Shown: positions 33,087-42,660 of the stretch, piece by piece
How positions within the stretch are numbered: the first letter of the stretch is position 1
How the letters are laid out: each line of letters starts with the position of its first letter
NCBI GenBank assembly: GCA_902567785.1
Contig: CACFOR010000003.1
Coordinates: 1-64,000 of the forward strand
Source: an uncultured Pelagibacteraceae bacterium
GTDB taxonomy: Bacteria > Pseudomonadota > Alphaproteobacteria > Pelagibacterales > Pelagibacteraceae
Reading direction: 5' to 3'
DNA: 64,000 nt
The notes under the pieces: model-generated
What the model saw: the letters and a program-made list of their open reading frames with translations, nothing else
What the model was told of the DNA's origin: nothing
Database searches by the model: none
Program-made: the position numbers and the translations under genes

Positions 33087-33116
33087 TTATATGGTAATAT
33101 TTTTTAGAATTTCAAG
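33087..33116 (-). promoter_or_regulatory. Candidate RpoH (sigma-32) promoter for hsp20
   Basis: On the minus strand: CTTGAA ... CCATATAA with 18 nt between CTTG and CCATAT, about 60 nt upstream of the hsp20 start. Confidence 0.45.
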
Positions 33117-33117
33117 A

Positions 33118-35238
33118 CTAGTTGCTTAACTTATTTGCAATTTTTAAAATAAAACTGTAATCAAAAGCTATTTCTTCAATAGCAGAGTCCCGTCCCGATT
33201 TACCACCATGCCCAGCGTTTTCTAACTCACATTTTAAAAGCAGTAAATTTTTGTCAGTTTTATATTGTCTAAGTTTAGCTGTAAATTTTGTAGGTTCGTC
33301 AAATATAACTCTTACATCTTTTAAATTTGTTACTAATAACAAATTAGGATAATTCATTTTTTTTATATTATGATATGGAGAATATGATTTAATATATTCA
33401 AAGTGTTTTTTATTATTTTTTGCATCACCAAATTCAGTTAATTCACCCAGAGTTAAAGGAAGAGTGTGATCAAGATTAGTAGTTAAAGAATCTAAAAAAC
33501 CAACTTGAATAACCATTCCTAAAAATAGTTCAGGAGATTGATTAACTACAGCTCCCAATAATAGCCCACCAGCACTTCCCCCGTATCCTATAATACCACC
33601 TTTATAGGTATATTTATTTTCAATTAAAAATTTAGCAGCCGAAATATAATCAGAAAAACTATTTTTCTTTGAAATCATTTTTCCTTCTTCGTGCCAAATC
33701 TCTCCACGTTCTCTTCCACCTCTAACAGATACATCGCACCAAATAATGTTCCTATTTAATAAGCTTAGTCTAGTATTAGAAAAACCAAAAGAAAGTGAAT
33801 TTCCGTAGCTGCCGTATCCGTATAATAGAACATTAGAACTTCCATCAAGCTTTGTATTTTTATGCCGTGTTATAGTTAAAGGTATTAATCTTCCATCATG
33901 GGATTTGCATTCAACTCTTTCAGAAATATAATTTTTTGGCGAATAATTTTTGTCTAAAACTTTTTGTTCTTTTACAAATTTTTTTTCTTTTGTACTTAAA
34001 TTATAAATATAGGTTCTCGAATTAGTCTTGGGAGAAGAATAGCTAATATAAACATTATCCGTATTCGTTTCCTTTTGCATTTCAGAAACAGATGGACTCC
34101 AAATTTTTTCGTCCGCGAAGATCAACTCTTCTTCTAGATTAGTTTTGAGGTTTCTTACAAATAATCTAGGTAATGCATTTGACATTTCTCCTCTAATCAT
34201 CCATTCATCCAGGAAATCAAAGCCTCCAATTACAACTTCTTTTTTAGATGGAATAAAATCTTCCCATTTATTAATATTTTCATGTTTACACCTGCAAATT
34301 TTAAAATCGGGTGACTTATCTTGGTTTGTGTGAATCCAAAAATAGTTTTGCCAAGAATCGATTGAATATCTAATTTTTTCGCTTCTTTTTTGAAATAACC
34401 TTAATGTTATTTTTTCTTCTCCACCCACAGAATGTGAAGTGAAGTAATGTGTTTCGGTTGAAGAATGATCAGAAGTATTAATTAAAAAAAACTTTTCATC
34501 CGAAGTTAAACCTCCCATGCCGACGGTGAATTTTGGGTCAAGCTCCTCATAAATTAGTTCGTCGTCTTTCTGAGATGATCCAATTTTATGTCTAAAAACT
34601 TTCTTAGGTTGATGAGTTTCATTTAATAAAGTGTAGAATATAAATTTAGAATCTTTGCTAAAAGTTATTCCTCCAGAAGTGTTTTCGATTTTTTCATCAA
34701 CTATTTTTTCATTATCTATTCTTCTTACATAAATAGTGTAAAATTCTGATCCATTAAGATCTAGTGAATACCCCAAAAGAGAATGATCGTGGCTAACCGA
34801 AAGATCACCCACACCAAAATAGCTAGCACCTAGTTTCTTTTTTTCCTTATCTCCATTCCAATATTCTTGGATTTTATCTTCAGTATCTCCTATTTTTTTT
34901 CTTAGTTGTATAGGATAATTATTTTCAATAGTTGTTTTTGTCCAATATTCCCACCCATCCTTATTATAATAAAAATGAAGAGATTCATCATCTAGTTTAA
35001 TTCTTCCTTTAATTTCTTTAAACAAATTTTTTTGAAATTGTTCAGTATCTTTCATTTTGAATTTTGTATAAGAATTTTCTTCTTCCAAATATTTTCTTAC
35101 TTCCGGATTTAGTTTTGAACTGTCCTTTAAGACTTCAAGTATATTTTTTTGATGTATCCAGCTATATTCATCTTTTATCTCAATTCCGTGATACTTTTTG
35201 ACTTCTAATTTTTGTTTTAATTTAGGAGGATTTTTCAT
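33118..35238 (-). CDS. ptrB: Oligopeptidase B (S9 family)
   Basis: 706 aa; GYGGSAGGLLLGAVVNQSPELF, KDVRVIFDEPTKF, AGHGGKSGR. Confidence 0.93.
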   Translation of the reverse strand: MKNPPKLKQKLEVKKYHGIEIKDEYSWIHQKNILEVLKDSSKLNPEVRKYLEEENSYTKFKMKDTEQFQKNLFKEIKGRIKLDDESLHFYYNKDGWEYWTKTTIENNYPIQLRKKIGDTEDKIQEYWNGDKEKKKLGASYFGVGDLSVSHDHSLLGYSLDLNGSEFYTIYVRRIDNEKIVDEKIENTSGGITFSKDSKFIFYTLLNETHQPKKVFRHKIGSSQKDDELIYEELDPKFTVGMGGLTSDEKFFLINTSDHSSTETHYFTSHSVGGEEKITLRLFQKRSEKIRYSIDSWQNYFWIHTNQDKSPDFKICRCKHENINKWEDFIPSKKEVVIGGFDFLDEWMIRGEMSNALPRLFVRNLKTNLEEELIFADEKIWSPSVSEMQKETNTDNVYISYSSPKTNSRTYIYNLSTKEKKFVKEQKVLDKNYSPKNYISERVECKSHDGRLIPLTITRHKNTKLDGSSNVLLYGYGSYGNSLSFGFSNTRLSLLNRNIIWCDVSVRGGRERGEIWHEEGKMISKKNSFSDYISAAKFLIENKYTYKGGIIGYGGSAGGLLLGAVVNQSPELFLGMVIQVGFLDSLTTNLDHTLPLTLGELTEFGDAKNNKKHFEYIKSYSPYHNIKKMNYPNLLLVTNLKDVRVIFDEPTKFTAKLRQYKTDKNLLLLKCELENAGHGGKSGRDSAIEEIAFDYSFILKIANKLSN

Positions 35239-35254
35239 TAAAATACTTATTTAT

Positions 35255-35764
35255 ATGAATATAATATTTCTTTCTATCTTATTTTTTATCGCAGTATTTT
35301 TGTTTTTATCTTGGTTTGTTCGTCAAAAAACAAAGAAAATTGCAAAAGGTGTTAGAAGTCTAATCGTTGCTTTATCTTTATTGATAGCAATAATTTTTGC
35401 TATTGGAAACAAGCTTTTGCTTTCTTTGCCATTATTTTTTTTAGCTATTTCTGCTTTAAAAATTAAAGGTCTTGGCACCTTGCAAATATTAATGCTTTTT
35501 CGATTACTTAATTATTTGCGTAGCACAGGAAGATATTCTTACTTTAATCAAAATAGCCAAGCAAGGCCAACCAGTGATTTATCAATTGATGAAGCTTATA
35601 AAATTTTAGGATTAAAAAAAGGTTGTGCTAAAGATGAAGTTATTAAAGCAGCAAACTCATTGCAGAAAAAAATTCATCCAGACGTGGGTAATCCAAATTC
35701 AGAATATTTATCTAAACTAGTAAACTCTTCTAAAGATTTAATTCTGAAAAATGATTTTACCTAA
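35255..35764 (+). CDS. Membrane-anchored J-domain protein (Tim14/Pam18-like)
   Basis: Start set at the internal ATG 35255 (ORF track opens at 35198 inside ptrB); N-terminal TM helices, C-terminal IDEAYKILGLKKGCAKDEVIKAANSLQKKIHPDVGNPNSEYLSKLVNSSKDLIL with HPD. Confidence 0.78.
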   Translation: MNIIFLSILFFIAVFLFLSWFVRQKTKKIAKGVRSLIVALSLLIAIIFAIGNKLLLSLPLFFLAISALKIKGLGTLQILMLFRLLNYLRSTGRYSYFNQNSQARPTSDLSIDEAYKILGLKKGCAKDEVIKAANSLQKKIHPDVGNPNSEYLSKLVNSSKDLILKNDFT

Positions 35765-36689
35765 TTAGTTCTAATGATTTTTTTAAAACTTCAGAAAAAG
35801 AAATATTTTTATTTCCACGAGTATTATGACCTGTGGTTTCAATAGTTTTTGCAGCTGGGACTATAATTCTTATATTAGAATTCCATAAGCCGTATGCTGA
35901 AGGAGGACTATCACAAAATATAGCTAAACATTTAAGACCAAGATTAGCCGATATATGTAAAGGACCAGAATCATTTCCTATATAGAAACGACACGCAGCA
36001 ACAATAGGAATAATTTGTTCCAAATCTAATTTACTAAGTGAGATACAATTTGAAACTGAAGACATTACCTTTTCAATTAAAATTTCATCATTTTTTCCGC
36101 CAAATAAAAAAAATTTGCATGGAGTCTTGGAATTAATTTCTTGAAATAATTTTATATAATTATCTGCATCCCATCGTTTTGTTGGTCCCGAAGCAGAAAT
36201 GCCGCAAATAATATTTTTAGAGATGTTAGTAATATTGTAATCTTTTTTAGCTTTTTCAATAGATTCTTCATCCCAGTAAATTTTTGAAGCAGAATTAATT
36301 TTTTTCTGTAATATTTTTTCAGTAAATATTTGTGCTGTTTTATAAAAATTTTTTCCTTTTTTTGAAAAAAAGGGATAGTGATAAATTTTAGAAATGCCAG
36401 AAAATTTTGCGATTAAATATAATCTGATAGAATCACTATAAATATAAGCTTTATCAAATTTTTTAGATTTAAGTTTATTTATAATATTAAAAAAATCTTT
36501 TCTTCCAAGATCTATCACTTCATGAACATGTTGTTTATCATTTGAAAAAACAGCTTTGGCCCTAGTATTTTTTTGTGCAAGAATTGATACTGGTTTGCCA
36601 ATCTCTTTTGATAAGTGATGAATATTGCTTAATAGAATCTGGAGATCTCCAATTCCTGGTGATTTAATGATAATTAGGGCTTTATCCAT
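35757..36689 (-). CDS. Glycosyltransferase family 9 (heptosyltransferase-like)
   Basis: 310 aa; GISASGPTKRWDADNYIKLFQEI, IGNDSGPLHISANLGLKCLAIF. Confidence 0.87.
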   Translation of the reverse strand: MDKALIIIKSPGIGDLQILLSNIHHLSKEIGKPVSILAQKNTRAKAVFSNDKQHVHEVIDLGRKDFFNIINKLKSKKFDKAYIYSDSIRLYLIAKFSGISKIYHYPFFSKKGKNFYKTAQIFTEKILQKKINSASKIYWDEESIEKAKKDYNITNISKNIICGISASGPTKRWDADNYIKLFQEINSKTPCKFFLFGGKNDEILIEKVMSSVSNCISLSKLDLEQIIPIVAACRFYIGNDSGPLHISANLGLKCLAIFCDSPPSAYGLWNSNIRIIVPAAKTIETTGHNTRGNKNISFSEVLKKSLELIR

Positions 36690-36733
36690 TATTTATATCT
36701 AATATAATTTCTAAATAATAAATTGGTGGAATT

Positions 36734-37615
36734 ATGTCTATAAAAAAAGGAATTTATGCAGCTTCAATGACGATCATTAACAAGGATTTGTCAGTTAATA
36801 TAGATTTTACAGTTAAACATTCTGAAACACTAATTCAACAAGGTTGCCATGGTGTTGTAATTGGAGGTAGTACCGGAATGTCACAACTTATTTCATCAAA
36901 CGAAAAAAGAAAATTGATTGATAAAATGAGTGTTAGCAAATTTAAAGATAATTTTGTTTTTGGTACAGGGGCGAATTCTATTAATGAAAATGTTGAACTT
37001 ATGAAGCATTCTATAAAAAATGGAATTAATAGATTTTTAATTATGCCATCAGCTTATTATAAATACAATGATGACGGAGCATATGCTTTTTACGCAAGTA
37101 TTATTGAGCGTGTGCCAGAAAGTGAAATAATTTTATATAACTTTTCTAAATTATCTGGTTATTCGTTTAGCATTAAAATAATTGAAAAACTTGTTAAAGA
37201 TTTTCAAAAACAGATTGTTGGTGTTAAGGATAGTGATTATCAAATATATGATAAGTTAAAAATTCCAAATTTTATGATTTTTCCTGGGTCTGAAACAAAA
37301 TTATTAAAAGGACTAGAGCTTGGGAATAGTGGAATAATTTCCGCAATATGTAATGTGACAGCACCTTTGGCTCGTAAAGTGTATGATGATTTTCATGGCA
37401 AAAGAAAACAAACTTTTAATGAACGCCTTTGTTCAATACGTAAAGTTTTTGATAAAAATAATCTAATATCTGGCCTACATAGTTTTATGGCAGTTGAAGA
37501 TGAAAAATATAAAATTGTTTTGCCTCCTTTAAGTCTATTATCTAAAGAACAAGAAAAACAAATGATTGATGAATTGAAAACTCTAGATTTTTATCCAGAA
37601 AGGAAAGCAGCTTAA
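36734..37615 (+). CDS. Dihydrodipicolinate synthase/N-acetylneuraminate lyase family protein
   Basis: 293 aa; GCHGVVIGGSTGMSQLIS, LYNFSKLSGY, IVGVKDSD Schiff-base lysine region; not a canonical DapA. Confidence 0.8.
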   Translation: MSIKKGIYAASMTIINKDLSVNIDFTVKHSETLIQQGCHGVVIGGSTGMSQLISSNEKRKLIDKMSVSKFKDNFVFGTGANSINENVELMKHSIKNGINRFLIMPSAYYKYNDDGAYAFYASIIERVPESEIILYNFSKLSGYSFSIKIIEKLVKDFQKQIVGVKDSDYQIYDKLKIPNFMIFPGSETKLLKGLELGNSGIISAICNVTAPLARKVYDDFHGKRKQTFNERLCSIRKVFDKNNLISGLHSFMAVEDEKYKIVLPPLSLLSKEQEKQMIDELKTLDFYPERKAA

Positions 37616-37619
37616 ATTT

Positions 37620-38816
37620 ATGATGTTAGCAAAATTATTATCTAAAATTTATAAAAAAGGGGGAATTATTTTAATAGATTCAGAAGGACAAAAATATATT
37701 TGCGGTAAGCCAGATCTAAATAAACCAATAATACTTAAGTTATTAAATAAAAATTTAAATTGGAAGTTAGTATTGAATCCTGATTTAAATTTTCCAGAAT
37801 CCTATATGCGAGGAGAGATTCAAATTGAAAATGCTTCTTTAATAGATTTTTTAAATCTTACTTTTGAAAATATAGGAAGAAGTGAAATTAATGCATTTGG
37901 ATATTTTATAAAAAAAATGTTGCATGTATGGAGATATTTTACCAATTATAATTTGCCTGGAAGATCTAAAAAAAATGTAAAACATCATTATGACATTGGA
38001 GAAGATCTTTATGATTTATTTTTAGATAAAAAACATAGGCAATATTCGTGTGCTTATTTTCTTAAAGAAGGTGAAAGTTTAGAAGATGCACAGCAGAATA
38101 AAATTAATCATATAATTAAAAAATTAAATTTAAAACCCGGGCAAAAACTTTTGGATATAGGGTGCGGGTGGGGAGGAATGGCATTTGAAATTGCTAGACA
38201 AAGTCAGTGTGAAGTTAAAGGAATATCATTAAGCGAAAACCAAATTAATTACTGCAAAAAGAAAGCCAAAGAATTGAATCTGGATAACCAGGTGGATTTT
38301 GAATTTTGTGATTATCGTGAAGTTAGAGATAAATTTGATAGAATAGTTAGCGTAGGTGCATTCGAACATTTCGGAAAAAAATTTTATAAAACTTTTTTTA
38401 AAAAAGTAAAAAATATTTTAAAGGATGATGGTATTTTTTTATTACATACAATCGGTAGCGTAGATCCGCCTGGCCCCCCACAATCATGGATTCAGAAACG
38501 AATCTTTCCTGGAGGAATTGTCCCGAGCTTATCAGACATGGTTGTCCCCATTGAAAAAACAGGTTTAATAATATCCGATTGCGAAACTCTAGTGCATCAT
38601 TACGATAAAACTTTAGAAGCATGGTTAGATAGGTTTATGGAAAATAAAGAAAAAGCAAAATATATGTATAATAAAGAGTTTGTTAGAATGTGGGAATTTT
38701 ATCTTGCTAGTTGTTCTGCCGCATTTAAATTTAGGGATTTAGTTGTATATCAATTACAACTTGTAAAAAAATTTACTGCTCCACCAAGCAATCGTAGAAA
38801 TTATATTTATCAGTAA
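37620..38816 (+). CDS. cfa: Cyclopropane-fatty-acyl-phospholipid synthase
   Basis: 398 aa; VKHHYDIGEDLYDLFLDKKHRQYSCAYF, LLDIGCGWGGMAFEIA. Confidence 0.93.
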   Translation: MMLAKLLSKIYKKGGIILIDSEGQKYICGKPDLNKPIILKLLNKNLNWKLVLNPDLNFPESYMRGEIQIENASLIDFLNLTFENIGRSEINAFGYFIKKMLHVWRYFTNYNLPGRSKKNVKHHYDIGEDLYDLFLDKKHRQYSCAYFLKEGESLEDAQQNKINHIIKKLNLKPGQKLLDIGCGWGGMAFEIARQSQCEVKGISLSENQINYCKKKAKELNLDNQVDFEFCDYREVRDKFDRIVSVGAFEHFGKKFYKTFFKKVKNILKDDGIFLLHTIGSVDPPGPPQSWIQKRIFPGGIVPSLSDMVVPIEKTGLIISDCETLVHHYDKTLEAWLDRFMENKEKAKYMYNKEFVRMWEFYLASCSAAFKFRDLVVYQLQLVKKFTAPPSNRRNYIYQ

Positions 38817-38848
38817 GTTTTTGTTATATATAAGTAGAATAATTTTTC

Positions 38849-39997
38849 ATGAATAAAAAAACTAAAAAACGATCTAAGAGCAAGGTATATAAATCCAAAA
38901 AAAAGATAAAAAAATCTTTAAAATCAAGAAGAATTAGAAAAAAAATAAAAAAAACTCGTCGTAAATTTAAAAGAAAGAAAAATTCAAAAAGATCTAAAAC
39001 AATAGGAAAATTTAAACTTCCAAGCCTTACGATTACAAAAGTACAAATACCTAAATTTAAGGAACAAAGACAAAAATTTAAAAAAATAACCTTTCAAAAG
39101 ATATTAAGTTTTGTACTCAATCCATTTTTTAATGCTTATGAAGATTTTAGGGAAAAAAGAAAATTAAAAAAATTAAAAAAAATTGCTATTGAAAAAAAAG
39201 AAAAAGAGAAACAGATAAAAGAGGAAAGACGTTTACGATATGAAGCTAAAAAGCAAGAACTTCGAGAAGAAGTTAAATTAGCTAGAGAGAGAGAGGTCGA
39301 TTTAAAGAGATTTTTAAGAGAAGAACAAGCAATTCTTAGAAGAGAGCAGGCACAAAAAAGAAAAAAATTCCTTGAGGAGATTAAGTTAGAGAAAAAAATT
39401 GAGTCTTTTAGAAAACGTGAGCTTGAAGAAATTAAAAATTTAGAGAAATTAGCTCTAAGAGAACAGCGAGATGATTATAAACAAGTTGAACAAAGACTTG
39501 AAAAAATTAAAGAAAAATATCGATTAATTAGAGAACAGAAAATAAGGGAAAGAGTCGAATCCTTAGGAGTAGAAATTTCAGATGCTGATACTAAAGAGGA
39601 TTTAATAAAAAAAGAAAGAGAGTATGCAGAACATAGGCATACCATTGAACTTGTTCTAGAATCTTTTTACCGATCAGCTAATTCTTTAGTTTTTCAACTG
39701 AACAAGGGGGGATATATACCAAAACATAAAAGCATACTCAGGGTAATTGATAGAAGATATGAAACAAACGAGTGTTTTATAAGATATGATGATAGCCCAG
39801 ATGAGGATTGGTTAGTTTTAATATATTTAGAAGATTCTGATGCTAAAAAAGGAAAAATTATTGTAGAAAACAAAGCTAATCCAGAAAAACATGAAACTAA
39901 AAATTTTCAAACAAAAGATATTTTTTCTTACTCAGATTATCTTGTTGATGCAATGACAGCGCATATAGATCGGGAAAGGCAAAAAAAAACTAATTAG
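38849..39997 (+). CDS. Uncharacterised protein: strongly basic N-terminus, coiled coil, C-terminal globular domain
   Basis: 382 aa; first ~55 residues almost all K/R/S/T, central E/K/R-rich helix, C-terminal LNKGGYIPKHKSILRVIDRRYETNECFIRYDDSPDEDWLVLIYLED. Confidence 0.75.
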   Translation: MNKKTKKRSKSKVYKSKKKIKKSLKSRRIRKKIKKTRRKFKRKKNSKRSKTIGKFKLPSLTITKVQIPKFKEQRQKFKKITFQKILSFVLNPFFNAYEDFREKRKLKKLKKIAIEKKEKEKQIKEERRLRYEAKKQELREEVKLAREREVDLKRFLREEQAILRREQAQKRKKFLEEIKLEKKIESFRKRELEEIKNLEKLALREQRDDYKQVEQRLEKIKEKYRLIREQKIRERVESLGVEISDADTKEDLIKKEREYAEHRHTIELVLESFYRSANSLVFQLNKGGYIPKHKSILRVIDRRYETNECFIRYDDSPDEDWLVLIYLEDSDAKKGKIIVENKANPEKHETKNFQTKDIFSYSDYLVDAMTAHIDRERQKKTN

Positions 39998-40012
39998 GTA
40001 AAAATATTAGGC

Positions 40013-40873
40013 ATGATGGAAATAATACTTTTAATAACAATAGCTATTTTAATTTTATTTTTGATTTACCAAAATTTAAAAAAAAGTGAAATTCAAAATA
40101 CAGATGAAAATGATATAGGAAAACTAGCTATGATTAATTCAGGAATAGATGATTTAAAAAATCGTACGAAAAATATAGAAAATTTATTTAGCGGGGGTCC
40201 GCGTGCCATCGGAGTTGTAGGTGAAACTCACATGTTTGCTATAGTAGAAGAAATACTTAGTTCGGCCCAATACATAAAAAATCAAAAAATTAATAACGAT
40301 ACGGTTGAGTGTGCTATCAAAATAAAAGAAACTTTGTGTCCATGCGATAGTTATTTTGGTACGAGAGAATTAGAAAAACTTAATAAAGCTATTGAAAATG
40401 GAATTAAGGAAGAAGTAGCAGAGGCGAGAAAAGAGTTTGGAAAAGCCTTAGCTAGAAAGGCAAAAGAAGTTAAGCAGAAATATATTTCACCACCAATCAC
40501 AACACCTTTTGCCGTAGTTTATTTGCCATCGGAAGGAGCATTTATAGAAGCTATAAAACTAAAGGATGCAAACGATGAACTTGTAGTCCCCACTTTAAGG
40601 AAGCTTTATCATATTATAATAGTTGGACCTTCTACATTTACTGCTTTTTTAGATAGTTTGCTGGTTGGTTTTGAAACTTTACAAATAACTAAAGATGCAT
40701 CTAGAATTTATGATGATTTAGAAAAACTTACTTTAAAATTTTCTACACATTTTAGTCAGATTGAAGATGTGCAGAATAAAATAGCTAAAGCTTCAGAAGC
40801 CTCTAGTAAATTTAGTTCATCAGCTACTGCTATTAAATCATTATTAGAGGGAATTAAAAAACCAAAAGATTAA
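40013..40873 (+). CDS. rmuC: RmuC-family DNA recombination protein (short form)
   Basis: 286 aa; N-terminal TM helix, PRAIGVVGETHMFAIVEEIL, ISPPITTPFAVVYLPSEGAFIEAI. Confidence 0.75.
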   Translation: MMEIILLITIAILILFLIYQNLKKSEIQNTDENDIGKLAMINSGIDDLKNRTKNIENLFSGGPRAIGVVGETHMFAIVEEILSSAQYIKNQKINNDTVECAIKIKETLCPCDSYFGTRELEKLNKAIENGIKEEVAEARKEFGKALARKAKEVKQKYISPPITTPFAVVYLPSEGAFIEAIKLKDANDELVVPTLRKLYHIIIVGPSTFTAFLDSLLVGFETLQITKDASRIYDDLEKLTLKFSTHFSQIEDVQNKIAKASEASSKFSSSATAIKSLLEGIKKPKD

Positions 40874-40881
40874 TTAAACAA

Positions 40882-42300
40882 ATGCCAAATTTAGTTTTTT
40901 ATGATTTTGAAACTTGCTCCAGTAATGTTTCCTATGGTCAAATAATCCAAGCAGCAGCAGTTCTTGTTAATGATAATTTTCAAGAACTAGATCGATATGA
41001 AGGAAGATGTAAATTAAGCCCAGGGATTGTACCTGAAGCTATGGCTTTATTGGTGAATAAGACAACCCCCAAGATGTTAAAAGAAACAAACCTGTCTCAT
41101 TATCAAATGGTTAGACAGTTAGTTGAAAAATTTAAACAATGGAAAAATTCTATTTTTATTGGATATAATTCAATAAATTTTGACGAAGAATTTTTAAGAA
41201 GAACTTTGTGGAAAAATTTAGAATATCCTTATTTGACAAATACAAATGGCAGCGAAAGAGGAGATCTTTTTGGTTTAGCTAGGGCTTGCCATCTTTATTA
41301 TCCAGATTGCATAAAAACTCCAATAAGTGAGAAAAATAATCCTGTATTTAAGTTAGAAAAATTGGCACCAATTAATGATATTAAACATGACCAGGCACAC
41401 TCAGCAATGGGAGATGTTTTGGCAACAATTGAAATTGCAAAACTGTTGAGTAAAAAAGCCCCCAATGTTTGGAAAGCAAGTCTGATGACAACTAATAAGA
41501 ACAAAACATTTCAACTGATTAAAAATGAGCAATTATTTTGTACAGATTTTTTTTATTATGGAAGATCTATTCCATTTGTTTTAACTTTTGTTTGTGAACA
41601 TCCTCAGTGGGGTTATCCAATGTGTTTTGATCTTAAAACAGATCCTTCGTATTATTTCAATCTGCCTCTTGAACAATTAAAAAAGGAATTAGATAAAAAA
41701 CCAAAGGTTATAAGAACAATTAAGCACAAAAAACATCCTATTATAATGAATCCAAGTTATGGCATTAATTTTGACAGCTACAAACAGCTTGGAATTAAAA
41801 AATTAAAAGAAAGAGCTAAATTAATTAGAGAGAACAAAAAGTTTATTGAAAAGGTCTCTATTATATTAGATGAAGATGCAAGAGAAAAAAAAGAATTGGA
41901 TTCTCAGCTGGATGTTTATCCAGAAGAATCTATTTATATGAAATTTGCCCCAGAAGTTGACAATAAGATTATGCCTGAATTTCACAAAGCAGATTGGAAA
42001 GACAAGTATTCAATACTGCAAAAATTCAAAGATGATCGTATGCAATATTTTGGAAAAAAAATCCTATATGAGGAAAGTCCTCGATCTTTGCCAAAAGAGG
42101 AATATGATTTAGTCCACAAGGAGGTTGCTTCAAGAATTTTAAGCACCAATGATGAAAATTGGAATACAATTCCAAGAACATATTCTGAGATTGATACTTT
42201 AAGAAATAAATTTAAAGAGGATCCAAAAAAATTAAAGGCACTTGAAGATATTAATTTATACGTCGAAGAAATGGAAAAAATGTACAAAAAGGTTAGTTGA
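40882..42300 (+). CDS. sbcB: Exodeoxyribonuclease I
   Basis: 472 aa; VFYDFETCSSNVSYGQIIQAAAVLVN, GYNSINFDEEFLRRTLWKNL, HDQAHSAMGDVLATIEIAKLL. Confidence 0.92.
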   Translation: MPNLVFYDFETCSSNVSYGQIIQAAAVLVNDNFQELDRYEGRCKLSPGIVPEAMALLVNKTTPKMLKETNLSHYQMVRQLVEKFKQWKNSIFIGYNSINFDEEFLRRTLWKNLEYPYLTNTNGSERGDLFGLARACHLYYPDCIKTPISEKNNPVFKLEKLAPINDIKHDQAHSAMGDVLATIEIAKLLSKKAPNVWKASLMTTNKNKTFQLIKNEQLFCTDFFYYGRSIPFVLTFVCEHPQWGYPMCFDLKTDPSYYFNLPLEQLKKELDKKPKVIRTIKHKKHPIIMNPSYGINFDSYKQLGIKKLKERAKLIRENKKFIEKVSIILDEDAREKKELDSQLDVYPEESIYMKFAPEVDNKIMPEFHKADWKDKYSILQKFKDDRMQYFGKKILYEESPRSLPKEEYDLVHKEVASRILSTNDENWNTIPRTYSEIDTLRNKFKEDPKKLKALEDINLYVEEMEKMYKKVS

Positions 42301-42335
42301 CATTAAAATAAAAATTATTACATTGAAATTACTCT

Positions 42336-42660
42336 ATGTCTCTTAAAAAATTTAACAGACGAAAATTTTAAAAAAGAAGTAAAAGAATCAGGAAAGGCTT
42401 CTATCGTACAATTCAGCGCAACATGGTGTAATCCCTGTAAAGTTTTAAAACCGATTATGGAAGAAATTTCTAATGAAATGTCGGACAAGTTAAATTTTTT
42501 CTATATGGACATAGACGAATCTCCTTCGACCCCAACTTTATTTTCCATAAGAGGCGTGCCTACATTGATTCAATTTGATGAAAAAGGTGAACAAAAAGGT
42601 ATAAAAGTTGGAGCCACATCTAAATCGAATGTAATCTCATTCATTAACGAAAATATTTAG
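42336..42660 (+). pseudogene. trxA: Thioredoxin with an apparent +1 frameshift in an A6 run near the start codon
   Basis: ATG 42336 reads MSLK then needs one A removed (42345-42350) to join NLTDENFKKEVKESGKASIVQFSATWCNPCKVLKPIMEEISNEM...RGVPTLIQF; no in-frame ATG/GTG/TTG precedes the active site in the long frame. Confidence 0.75.

Noticed and set aside
36734-37615. Calling this gene dapA
   Set aside because: It belongs to the DHDPS/NAL superfamily, but the motifs differ from canonical DapA and the neighbourhood gives no lysine link; substrate left unassigned
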